Part shown: positions 1 to 10,600 of the stretch, piece after piece
Layout: each line of letters starts with the position of its first letter
Numbering within the stretch: position 1 is the stretch's first letter
DNA from: Atriophallophorus winterbourni
Taxonomy: Eukaryota; Platyhelminthes; Trematoda; Plagiorchiida; Microphallidae
Length of the DNA stretch: 64,000 nt
NCBI GenBank assembly: GCA_013407085.1
Contig: JACCGJ010001390.1
Coordinates: 78,054-142,053, forward strand
Direction of reading: 5' to 3'
Made by a program: the position numbers and the translations under genes
The notes under the pieces: generated by a model
What the model saw: only the letters and a program-made list of their open reading frames with translations
The model's database searches: none
Told to the model about the DNA's origin: nothing

Positions 1-594
1 GGATGTACTGCAACTAGACAACATTTTGCTTTTGATCGTGTCTTGCTTGGCTGAGACAATTTCGAAAGACAAGTAGTATTGCTTTTATTACGCACGTGCT
101 GTATACAGCAAATTACATCTTTATAGTCACCCGTGGTTGCAGTAGACGCTGAATACAAAATACTTGTCAGATGCTATGATAATCCATTTCAATAGTTTGA
201 CTTTCCTGTCAAAATAGGTTCTTTTAATTAGGATTGCGAAGTTTGTTCGTGGATATATTCAAGCAGTATGCATTTCTGTTGTCTGATTTAAATATGCCAA
301 TGTGAATACCATCAACTGCGTAATAGCTCGTGGTACATTTTATTTTTATCAATTTACGAATTCTATCCTATGAATTATAGGATGTGAATGACAAAGGTGG
401 TCAAATTTTCATTAGAAAAATTACTCTACATCGCCAGACTCTTAAGGCGAAAACTAGATTGTTAATCAAACCGAATAGGTCTTTTGATTTTGACATTTTT
501 TCTAACTATCACAAAGATTTGTGGGATAAAATGGTTGTGCAATAAAAGTTCTCACAGTTTCAGTTGCAAGAATATTTTGTGAGTCAGATTTATT
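1..594. other. no gene recognised
   Basis: This is AT-rich sequence with stop codons in all frames. I see no coding signal, repeat or RNA motif that I can name. Confidence 0.5.
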
Positions 595-764
595 ATGGTC
601 GGGCGACAAGCTCTCCCTCAATCTCACCTTGAACATGAAACCATGAATCGATGGTGTTGTTGTAAGTATTCATTCACACGATTCACTGAAAACCTCCAAC
701 AAACGAAGGAGAAAAACGAATTTCGCATTCGGGCAAATAAACGAATACCTAAACTACACTCAAG

Positions 765-1165
765 GGAGCATACAAGCGCTACTTGTTTACCATTTCTCCA
801 CGGTTTCAAGCGCATGCGGATCCTGATATTACTCTCCCTACCTGATGTGTGCAAACAGCACGAAACCGATCGTGGGGTGTGTGATGGAAACGCATGCAAA
901 TGAGTATTTGAGTTGATGGTTATGGGTTTAACCCCATTAAACATGTGTTTGGACACATGTGATTGAACAGGTCGGTCGTACGAGCCTTATCCAACAGTGG
1001 TATACAAGCGCTACTTGTTTACCATTTCTCAACTGTTTTAAGCGCATGCGCATCCCTCTCTTACTGTCTCTACCTGATGACTGCAAACAGCACGAAACCG
1101 ATCGTGGTGTGTATGTGATGGAAATGCATGCAAATGAGTATTTGGGTACACTCAAGGTAATTCAT
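765..1165 (+). repeat. tandem dimer of hammerhead-ribozyme repeat (family HR)
   Basis: Two head-to-tail copies of one unit lie here. The landmark TACAAGCGCTACTTG recurs at 771 and 1,003, and the ribozyme-like CTGATG recurs at 842 and 1,074, so the period is 232 bp. Both copies also share CAAGCGCATGCG-like and ATGCAAATGAGTATTTG segments. A hairpin with an 8-bp stem (ACATGTGT, loop TTGG, ACACATGT; 941-960) lies just before the second unit's predicted cleavage site. The first copy lacks its own 5' strand of stem III and has CTGATGT instead of CTGATGA, but its stem II (GTGC/GCAC) is perfect. Small tandem elements with one hammerhead per unit are known as schistosome Sm-alpha-like SINEs and as retrozymes. 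Placing this family in either class is inference. Confidence 0.75.
968..1104 (+). ncRNA. hammerhead ribozyme, best-preserved copy
   Basis: All conserved hammerhead parts are present in order. Stem III strand GGTCGG (970-975) is followed by TC, giving predicted self-cleavage after C977. Stem I strand GTA-C-GAG (978-984) pairs with CTC-TAC (1,068-1,073) with one bulged C. The core CTGATGA (1,074-1,080) is followed by stem II TGC/GCA around an AAACA loop, then GAAA (1,094-1,097), then CCGATC (1,098-1,103), which pairs with GGTCGG using one G-U. The stem I loop is long, about 83 nt. The one blemish is a C-C opposition (1,081/1,093) at the first stem II pair; other copies have G-C there. The fold was made by eye and activity is untested. 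Confidence 0.7.
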
Positions 1166-1224
1166 CATCAACTATATGATGGTGAAAATCAAAATTTGAG
1201 TAAAGTGAAAACATCAACTGAATA

Positions 1225-1500
1225 ATCAGAATACAAAGTGTATAATGAAGTACAATATCAGCATTAGCTAAAAATCGTTAAATGTAGCTTCAAATTAATG
1301 TTAGTTAGTTGAATAAATGATACTAAAAGTTGAACTGTAAAACGAATACAGAAATAATAAAATCACATTCTATAGTTAAGATGGGAATGGGGCATCACTA
1401 GCGTATTATCATTAGGCCGTTCGTTTAGCGTGTCCCCTCACGTGGAAATTCGTTGTAAGGGATGGTTTGGCGCTCGAATAAATGTTTGGTGAGATATCAT
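1225..1500 (-). mobile_element. CR1-type LINE 3' fragment
   Basis: The stretch at about 1,340-1,480 matches the reverse-oriented LINE at 44,640-44,770. Shared landmarks include GGGAATGGGG followed by GTAAGGGATGGTT about 75-90 bp later. This is the region coding for the end of the reverse transcriptase ORF in that LINE family. No reading frame survives. Confidence 0.55.
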
Positions 1501-2957
1501 TACTTCATAAAGCTTGTTTTGCGTACGAAGAACTAGTTCCGATGAACGATGAAAAAGTCACTGCATAAATTTTGTATCCTCGGTATCCAAGGCCTCCGGA
1601 ACTGCACAATATATTACATGACCGGCCTCAGGTATGTATTGCAGATCTGTAAGTATATTTGTATCGAAATTTCCTAAATACACTTTTGAATAGGTTAACG
1701 GCACCTGATGTTTTTGTTAAGAAATTTCCGATTGAGTGCCTGATATCGACAATAAAACTCACAACGACTGGACTGTTTAAATCGGCAACGTTCTAATTGT
1801 GAGGTTTCCTATTTGGTTTTTAATTTCATCGATGGACTGGTGATTGTGCCCATATTTAAGTAATTGTTGCAAGCTCGAAAGTCGTTCGTAGGTCTTACAA
1901 GTATGTGGAACCGAAATAGTGTATGGCTAGCCTTTGCAATAGCCTATATCCCGCATTGGCAATATACAACTAGATTCTGACTCCACTTTATTTCTTTTAA
2001 CTAATGGTTTGGTAAGCCTCAATAAATAATCTAAGTTTTACGCTAGATTTAAGAGCATTCCTTGTTACGATAAAAGAATTATGTGTGTACAAACATAATC
2101 ACAGTGTATTTCTTTCGCAACCTTTTAAACGCTTAACAAACCATTGACTATTTCTAATGTGGACCCATTCATCGCATTTTTGCTCAAGTTTCATGAGAGA
2201 GAGAAAGTGTAAGATTGTAAATACAAAATGAAATTTATGAATATAAACGATAAAAGCACAGAATACTGTTCGGTTTTCTATATTTCTGTCAAGGTAGTTA
2301 CATAGGCCCAAAATTATTATATAAATATTATTATAAAAACGAATAGCTTCAAAGCTTCGTATTTTGTTTTCCTTTCCGAACCCGATTATTCTTACAGATA
2401 TTTTAGTCACTGTGGGGAACGATAAACTTATTCCCGTTCTATTATATGGAGTTCCCTTGATTACAAAATTTAATTGTATTTTTTAATTTGCATTATCAGC
2501 TAAAGCAACAGGAACGCCCAAACACAGGGCTTAGGTTGAATGAGTGTTTGCTCTTAATGAATTCTGTCACGATTGCGTGAAACACCTTATGAAACGATGA
2601 AAATTTATGCGGTAGCAAATATCCGGATATATGCAGTTTAATCCATATAGAAGTTTGCTAACGTTTATTCGGATTTATTGTGTTGTTTTGTCAATTGAAA
2701 AGGATTTTGAACGGTTTGTTTTACCAATGAATGCTTTGTCAATAAATGTCATTCTGATTCTAACAGTTCAGCTCAAAATCATTACTCTTACCAACAGTTA
2801 GCTCAGTTAGATTTAGAAATTATCAACCATATTTGTTTTTGTTGCGTGTAAAATTGGTGATATTTTAAGCTGAAATTGGAAATTTGAAAGACGCATTTTG
2901 TCAGACTTCCGTTTTTTGTTTCTTCAATGTTGTCCCGTTTTTCGCCCAAACCTGCAG
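1501..2957. other. no gene recognised
   Basis: No convincing coding region. A good splice-donor string (CAG followed by GTATGT, at about 1,632) ends a 43-bp open stretch after a weak acceptor near 1,590. It could be a micro-exon, but nothing else supports it. Confidence 0.4.
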
Positions 2958-3068
2958 ATTGCACAGAAGTTGGGATTAGCTGAAGATCAAACACCGTTGC
3001 CGCTGTTCAATCATATCGTCTGCTGGATTCATGCCAACATCGTATTTCTCGTCACAATTGGTGTTCTG
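2958..3068 (+). CDS. candidate internal exon, transmembrane segment
   Basis: A 37-codon open stretch begins after a strong splice acceptor: a long pyrimidine-rich tract ending CCTGCAG at 2,957. It could end before GTTAGC at 3,069. An alternative donor, GTGTTC, lies 8 bp earlier. The translation starts IAQKLGLAEDQTPLPLF and continues into a hydrophobic helix NHIVCWIHANIVFLVTIG. With the GTTAGC donor it both starts and ends in phase 0, which fits the candidate exon at 7,193-7,328. I do not recognise the family. The exon call is inference from splice signals and composition; a chance ORF remains possible. Confidence 0.4.
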
Positions 3069-3329
3069 GTTAGCAATTTATTTTTATATCAAATTTGATC
3101 ATTTAAATTCGACGCGGAGAAAATGAATTTAAATGTTTTCATTAAACAAAAATAGTCTAATGTGTCGCGTACATGGCGCTTGATGTTTTGTTATAACTCA
3201 AATAACCTGCCCACTTTACACCCAGTGGTGTAGGATTATTTATCCTCATCAGTTCGAGACATACATTCATAGATTTATTCATGGTTGATATGCAGATCAA
3301 AAAGATGGGCTTCTCCACGCCCAAAAATG

Positions 3330-3600
3330 TACATAGAGTCGGATGGTATGAAAGATTTCATCAAATATTTTGAAAGATTATTATCAGAGGTAAAAACTTA
3401 CATGTCCACACGGACATCAAGTGATTTTTTAAGAAGTCAATGGTTTCGGATTTTACGACGGGAGTGGGTAAGTTGTTCCACGCTTGCATAGTACGGACAG
3501 AACATTCATATTCGCGGCAGTTCAAACTGTTACGCTGTTGGTATTGTTTAGACGGGTTACCAGGCTAGTATATTGTATTCGATATGATGACATTAATGCT
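3330..3600 (-). mobile_element. CR1-type LINE C-terminal fragment
   Basis: The reverse complement of about 3,400-3,540 reads LNCREYECSVRTMQAWNNLP and then TPVVKSETIDFLKNHL. This is the characteristic end of CR1/jockey LINE ORF2, in which an RNS/LNCR motif is followed by W-N-S/N-L-P and a short basic helix. No other part of the element is attached. Confidence 0.75.
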
Positions 3601-3949
3601 ATTTTGAATAATCCTTGCAATGTTTTATATTATTTTTTCGTACATGATGTTAATAAACAATAGTTACAGGGTTGTTTGGGTTCAACTGGAGAAACCCGGA
3701 TAAATAATCAATGGTTTTGGTTGACTGGCTGATTAGTGCTAGTTTTTTCAAGTTACATCATTGATATTTGAAGAGATGAATTTTCGTGTTTATACTCATA
3801 ACGCTTGTAAAACCCGATGAATAATATAATGTTAATTCGCTATTGTTTAGCTGGGTCTGGTTTAGCTTATTATGATTAAGCTAGCGATGACAAAATGTTC
3901 AGTCAAATATTGTGTATCCAAGATTCATGATTTATGGTTGAAAAATCAA

Positions 3950-4290
3950 TTAACATTACAATAACCGCAGAGTTGAAGCATAGGTACAAATGTAAATATA
4001 TGTATAAATAAAATCATTAGGACCATAATGGGGGATAAATTTAAGATTAGCTTTCATGTAATCGTTAAGTTTCGATTTGAATATAGCTAAACTGTTTGAG
4101 TTTACCAAATCGGCAGGTAAGGAATTCCAAACAAAACACACACTCGCTGAATAAAAATACCTGCGGCAGTTCCGTTTGCAGTGTGGTATTTTCAACTTCT
4201 GTATATGTGTATAACTCATAGCGATTTTAATATTGAATGAAAGATTGTTTTGTTTGTAAGCGCCTACAGCACTCCGCCTGGAATGAATAT
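3950..4290 (-). mobile_element. CR1-type LINE C-terminal fragment
   Basis: The minus strand reads KIPHCKRNCRRYFYSASVCF, then VWNSLPADLVNSNSLAIFKS, then KLNDYMKANL. This is the same ORF2 terminus as at 44.5 kb and 3.4 kb but a different copy. The element is severely 5' truncated. The sequence near 3,952 resembles the family's 3' terminus. Confidence 0.8.
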
Positions 4291-7192
4291 GTGATTATGT
4301 ATTTTGTGATTCTGTATTTTAACATCATGGTTCTTTGTAAATATTATATTTATTTTAGCTAAACATCTGTAACGATTATTTAACCTCATACATATAAATA
4401 TTAAAAATATTTCTCGGTTCGATGCATTCGTGTTTATTCATGGGCGTAACTTAATTACAATCACTGCCCAAACATACAGCGTTCAAAAAGAAGAAGACAC
4501 GTGCATTGCTGCATTTATTATTTGAACAATGTATTATTATAATGTTACGGCAAAATAATTTTGTTTCGTCGAAACGCTCATTTGACTAATTCGGGATGAA
4601 TTAGGGTCATATTGTGATCCAATTACGCTTAGTTAACTCCAACATCAATGTTACGGTAGAGCAAAAAGGCTAAATTTTCTCGGTTGCAATCAACAAACAA
4701 ACACACCTCTTTCACGCCGCTGATACCTTACCGTGACCTAAATTCTTCCAAATTAAATTACACGTTACCTGAATCGAGTTGACAAAATGTACTTTAAACG
4801 AAAAAGCTGGGTGTGAAAATGTTGATTAAAATGATCGAATGATCTCATAAGATTACAAAAGTTCGAAAACGTGAAAAAACGAAATTTTCGGGATTAAAGT
4901 TACGGAATTAGAGAATCTATTACTCAAAAACAAACAACGAGCCTAATAAAAGTACTCATTTGCATGCATCTACATCACACGCATATCTCGCTAATGAGAC
5001 TAAATATCTCAATTTAAATGTGCGTCACATCTCGGTAGTGAGAAAATATTAAGCATGTTGAATTGGAACTAATAGTTTTTCATCCAGTTGGATAAATATT
5101 TCGTTTTGTTGAAAACAATGAAGAAATCAGTCCTTGAAGAGCGCAAACTTCAATTTAACTACTGAATCGGGATTCACGAACATATGGGAATAAATAAGAA
5201 AACATAATGCGCATTATGCTAATTCCGATGAATTTCCAGCTCATAATTTTGCAGTATTTGTTTACGGACTTGCTGTTGTACCCTCGACGTACTTTTTCGA
5301 TGGAATTACATGAATTGTAAAACCAGCAGTTGCACAACGATACGTGAAGCACATTTACCTAGGAAATTTCAATTCTTAGCACTCTACTTCAACGATAAGA
5401 CTAAGAAAACAATATATGTGTAGCTCGTTCTTTATTGATGGTTATTGATGTTTGATTCTGAGTATACCTTGCTTCGATCATTCAATGTTGAGATGAAATA
5501 TATTCAGTTTATTTGGTTCAGATATTCATGTTAGTTATCTTTTAAAACCTTGTCATTCGCATTAAGCCGATCCTTACCGACAACATAAAATTGCTGAATA
5601 TATACTTCAGTAAATATGAACACTCCACAAACTGGCCGGTTAATAAAATTTGATTGGTGTTTTGTGTGTTAATATTCATCCAAATTTTGGCTATACAATT
5701 CTAATACGCCAAGTGATCTAGGTTATATCTTTTCTTACCACTTACCACCGTGTCAAAATTCAACGATATTTCTCCACAGAATTTAAATGATGCTTGTTAA
5801 TAGAACAGAACAGTAGTGAAGCCTTTAAGTAAAATTTATGAAACTTTAAAATCTTAAAAAAGACGACATTATGAACATGGTACATGCTGTGTTCTTTGAA
5901 CTCTGACGGAATGGTATGCACAGCCTGAACTTTTTCGACATTGATTATTAAGTGGATTACTAACTACCTATTCAATCACACAAACAGTCCATGCGTTTAT
6001 CATCTCATTCTCTGTCAGCACTATGCATGAAAGAAATTGGATTTAATTTTCAATTGATATTTTTCGCGTAACGGTGCTTGACTTTAGGACAAATCAACCT
6101 GAAATATTTCATAACGCGGATGAAAAAGCAAATAATATGTTGCGAAAATGATAATGGTTCTGCTTTTTCTTTACGAGAACATATCCTCCTTCCGAATGCA
6201 CTAGAATAAAAGTGACTTGGAAATGTTTATCCTAAGGCCTAGTTTTTTTTAAAACAAAGAATCAAATGAGTAAGTGAAAGTGTTAAAGTTACTTACTGGA
6301 CGGGTATGGCTGCTGATCGACGGTAAATGTAACGTTATACGACGATTATCATTGGCAATCGTGTCGCTTTTCTCTACAAAACACTTATACGAGAAAAGTG
6401 TGAGCCATATTGAAGAGTTAAATTACAACAGAGCACATTATCAGTATGACATATTACTCGTATGCACTTTCGAGAAAGGGATAGTACGAGTGAGTTTTGC
6501 TTGTCTTGAAAAACTCGAATATCTTAATTAATCAGTCACAAAAGTAAGCTTCCTGGACTAATCTCTAACAATAAAATTCATTGTGAATCGTTGGTGCTGA
6601 TTTCAACATAACTCTCGACAATAGACATTTTGATCCAGAAATTATTTGAGGATAGGAAAATTATTGGTGAGAGTTGTACTTTCAAGGAAATTAACGTCCG
6701 AGACCATGGACCATAATCAGAGTTTCGGTGAACAGATGCTATTTTAACGTTTTGAATTTACCGTCTGTTGCATGATACATCCCGATTTATTATATATTAA
6801 TATTATTAATTTTTAACTGGTTCACTTTCCAAAACACATATTGTTGGATGTTTGTTTTAATCTACATTTCAGTTAAATCAGATGATACACGTTTTCATTC
6901 ACGTTTTGAGAACATTATTCATTTCTACAATATAAAGCAATGATTTAATGATTTTTGGTTAAAATCTGCCGCTTCATAACACCAGAGGATTATGGTATGA
7001 ATAAAAAATGTGAAAAATTATAGTATATACGGAGTAGGGTATATCAAATATTTTGCTCACGTATGATGTTACTTTGCACGTATAAGCAACTATAAAACTA
7101 ATTATTCACTGGTATTTTTACATCCATTTTGCATAATTCCTAACGCGAATGTTATTTTCACCGCATTTGGTACAAAATTAACATTTGACAAG
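4291..7192. other. no gene recognised; one HR-repeat remnant
   Basis: AT-rich sequence without a supported gene. At about 4,950-4,985, in reverse orientation, the string ACTCATTTGCATGCAT matches the segment just downstream of the ribozyme in the 1-kb HR repeat, so it is a remnant of that family. An 85-codon ORF at 6,274-6,531 has no recognisable feature. Confidence 0.45.
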
Positions 7193-7328
7193 ATATTCAC
7201 CTTTCCGAATACGTGTGGCCGACGTCTTATGGACTTACTGGTCCCTGAATCCACATTGGCGACGCAAAACACGCAGCTGAACGAAGAGAGGAGATATTTT
7301 TGTCGTTGCGTGTCAGCTTCATGTATCG
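7193..7328 (+). CDS. candidate internal exon
   Basis: An open stretch of 45 codons plus one base ends at a consensus splice donor (G followed by GTGAGT at 7,329). Its translation includes PNTCGRRLMDLLVPESTLAT and LNEERRYFCRCVSASCI. The acceptor AAG at 7,190-7,192 is poor, with no pyrimidine tract, so the true 5' edge may differ. Phase 0 in and phase 1 out are exactly what the candidate exons at 2,958 and 13,226 require. The string ERRYFCR faintly recalls the end of PAS-A in bHLH-PAS proteins, but too weakly to name a family. Confidence 0.3.
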
Positions 7329-7989
7329 GTGAGTCCTAGTGTGTCACTAATGTTTGTCTACAAATAAGTAAGCGGCGTCAACGCTTAATATTTTCATTTT
7401 ACGAAAATGTGTGCGTCTGTAATCAGGGGATGAGCATATTGAAACTGAAACTCATGCCTACGTTTTTCATTATTTATTCGCGTCATTTTGGATTGATTTG
7501 AGAATGAAAAGCTTAAAATATCGTGAGGCTTGAAAGCATTTGGAAACGAGCAACATTAGCAATACACGGTAGTTGGTAAATCTAATGTTTTACCCTTAGT
7601 TAATCCGGTTTGGTCGAAATGGATTTCCATAAATACTATCGGGGAGTAATGACGTTTATTCCTTTTTAGATTTGGTCAATTGTTGTTCACTACGTTTGTT
7701 AACTAGACTAACAAATTACCGGAGCTATATAAAAATGATTATTTTTTCTACCAAAGTTATTCTGTGAATTTTATGTGTCACCTAAGATGCTTTTGCTTCA
7801 TCTCGCTATTTTTGATCTACAAATAAACATCCTTTTCACTACTCACAATTTTCCGATCAAGATAATAATAAAAAAATACACGGTGTTGTTTTCAAGTTTT
7901 TTTCAAGATTCTAAAATTATCGTATATTTCTTTGTTCACTCGGTGTATGACTTCATGTATCAGAACTCAGAACTCAAAAATCAGAAATT

Positions 7990-10600
7990 TTTATGGTAGA
8001 AAAAGCAGTAAGCTTAACAATAACAATACGATGACAGGTTTATTGAGTAAAATTATAAATCTCTAATAAAAAAATAGGGACAGTCACATACCGAATGGTT
8101 CGTCATATAATAATCAAGTTTAGAAGCAAAAACCGCAACAGATTCCGGACGTTTGATTTCTTCATGACAAAATGTTCCAAGTTATACAAATTCTTACAGA
8201 GAAAACATTTCTAATGCGAAATATTTGAATCCTTTGAATGTTTTCGTCTTCGATTAAGGCCATTAGGCTTTAGCAAGTGCTTAAGGGAATGGTTTTCAGT
8301 ATACAAGATTTTGAATGCCAACCGGAGGTCACTCCGTATCCGTCGTTGGGTAAAATCGTGTAGATTTAGTTTTAACATTCGCTATTTGAAAGGTAAATTT
8401 ATGTATCTGGAGATCAACTTTGTCACACGAGGATAAATTCTGTCAAGTAGTTCGATATTCTTCCTCAGCCATGGTGACCAGGCTTGGAAGGGATATTCCA
8501 TAGCAGTTCGTACATACGTATTAATTAACCTGGGTGAGGTTTTGGGCTTGGAAATTCTGTATATTCTTTTAGAAGACTCAATATACGACAGGCCAAATTG
8601 TACACTGTCCAGCAATGATGTCCAGGTTTAAGGTTAAACGACACCCAGACACCGAGATGTTTTTTGGTGGAGGTCCAGACGAAACCTTGAGTGTCAAGGT
8701 GATAGGTGTGGCGCAGAGATTATCCAAGCCGCAACATTTCATATTTCGCAGGGTTAATTGGTAACTCATTTAACTGGGACCAACGAAATAAGTTGCAGAA
8801 ATCCCGTTGTAATGTCGTACAGTCATTAACAGACATGACACGTTTCCATATTTTAATATCATCGGCAAACATTATCAAGTTACATCCAATATCCTCTACT
8901 ATATCGTTCATGTACACCAAGAATAGAAGAGGTCAATGCACCGAACTTTGCGCAATTCCACTTGTGACGTCTATTCTTCTACAGTAGGTGCTCCAAACGC
9001 GAACTTGGACGTGTCTATTTGTTAGATAGTCACTTATCCAATTCAGCAACGTTCCCTTTATTCCATAAGCTTCGAGATTTTTTATTAAAATGTCATGGTT
9101 GACTGTATTAAAAGCTTTGGCAATATCGATGTAACAAGCATGTACAACCTCACCTTCGTCCAACGTCCAATCCTCTAACGTTGTAAGAAGGTTAGATAAA
9201 CAGCAACGATTTTTTCAGAAAACATTGTAGTGCAGCAGTCTAAATATTTTAGTTTTCAAAATGCAAAGTATAGCGATGAAATTTTGTCTGGACTAGAGTA
9301 CTTCTTTTCGTTTATTTTAAAAAGTTCCCGCCCAATCATATATTGATTGACAGTCATTTCACTTAATAATTCCAAACGAGACAAATTTGGTAAAACGTGG
9401 TATGAGATACGAAGCTTAGGATTAAAGACGAGTGAGTAAGACTTTGCTAAAGCATCGGTGGTATCTTGGGTAGAGTGAGTGAATCCATTATGGATTTGTA
9501 CAGAGAATACGCCTGATTTGATTCTTGCTCGCTCCTTCACTATCTTGTAGAGAATCCTAGGATTCTTTTCCATTCTCTTAAGCAAGTTCCATTGGAATTG
9601 TATGTGATCTCCTCTTACATGAGTCGTGACGTCGTCCCGTATCTAACAGAATCGCTTCCAAGTTGCTTCCGTACCAAAATTCGTATGAATTACCCAAGAC
9701 TCTATCTTTATAGCTAATAATTTCTTAATTCTACTTCTGATAATAAACGGTAATTGTGATTGCATTTGTGTGGTACACAAATCGAGTTTTCGTCAATCTT
9801 CGATTTCAAATAATATAGCAATGTATTGTAATATAAACCCGAATCCATGAAATCAAACTCCTGAGTGTATGCATCCTGGAGACTGAATAAAATTGTATTT
9901 TCGTGAAGAAATTTGTCTGTTCGCTCAATCGTTCCGCACTACACAAGCACCGCATGGTCACTCTTTCCCAGTGGCGCCAGGTATTTAATATCCTCTACCG
10001 CGGTGGCTTCATTCGTTAGGACAAGGTCAAGGGTTGAAGTTTGGTCAAGACCCCGCCTGCGAGTTGGCTGGTCAACGTGGTTGTGCAGTAAAGCAATTTC
10101 GATAATCTCTTTGAATTTATGTTCAAACAAATGCAGGAAGTGTTCACTTCTTGAAAACAGATGCGGGAGTTTAAAATCACCTATGAACAGCAATATTGTA
10201 GTCTGTCAGCTTGTGATGTATTGCATTGAAGGAGCTTTCAAATGATGGCGAGCGGTAAATGATGCCGATCGTACATTTATTTCCATTCACTAGGTTCACT
10301 GAACAGCACATCTTATAAGGAAGTTTGGGGTCAGAGTGATAGAATACGTGACACTGCGCCAATCGTTCATGAAAATAGACTACAACCCCACCACCGGATT
10401 TTAGGAGATCGCGACGGATTAGTGACATTTTAAAAATCGAGAGCTCAGCGTCAGTCATACAGGGCTGGAACCAAGTCTCTGTAACTGCAATCAAATCGTG
10501 TGAAAGTCTGTCAATAAGCTCGCATAGTTCAGCTAATTTGATGGTTAAGCACTGAGCATTCGTATATATGCACTTGATCGTATTTATCTAACACAATGTA
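7990..10600 (-). mobile_element. near full-length degenerate CR1-type LINE
   Basis: Reading the minus strand from 10.58 to 8.24 kb, ORF2 domains occur in the usual order. The endonuclease has VTETW (about 10,490), the GIIYRSPSFESSF region, GDFKLPHLF, STLDLVL and PLGKSDHAVLV (near 9,945). The linker has MLKRMEKNPRILYKIVKERA. The reverse transcriptase has YIDIAKAFNTVNHDIL (about 9,110), GIAQSSV in place of GIPQGSV, and catalytic FADD within MFADDIKIWKR (about 8,860). The C-terminal part has INTYVRTAMEYPFQAWSPWL. The 3' end is near 7,990-8,030, where an AAGCTTAACAA-type terminus matches the 44.4-kb copy. Frameshifts separate the blocks, and the RT finger region between about 9,250 and 9,170 is missing. 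It is not mobile as it stands. Confidence 0.88.

Noticed and set aside
893..906. ATGCAAAT octamer motifs as regulatory sites
   Set aside because: They recur at the same place in each hammerhead repeat unit and are part of that repeat. No gene start is near.
624..1155. Minus-strand ORFs of 110 and 72 codons with near-identical peptide segments (as also at 13.7 kb)
   Set aside because: The similarity comes from the tandem hammerhead repeat on the other strand. The ORFs follow repeat copies, and no start, splice or domain signal supports translation.
7193..7328. Assignment of the candidate exon to a bHLH-PAS protein
   Set aside because: Only the short string ERRYFCR recalls PAS-A. The rest does not fit, and the joined exons look like a membrane protein.
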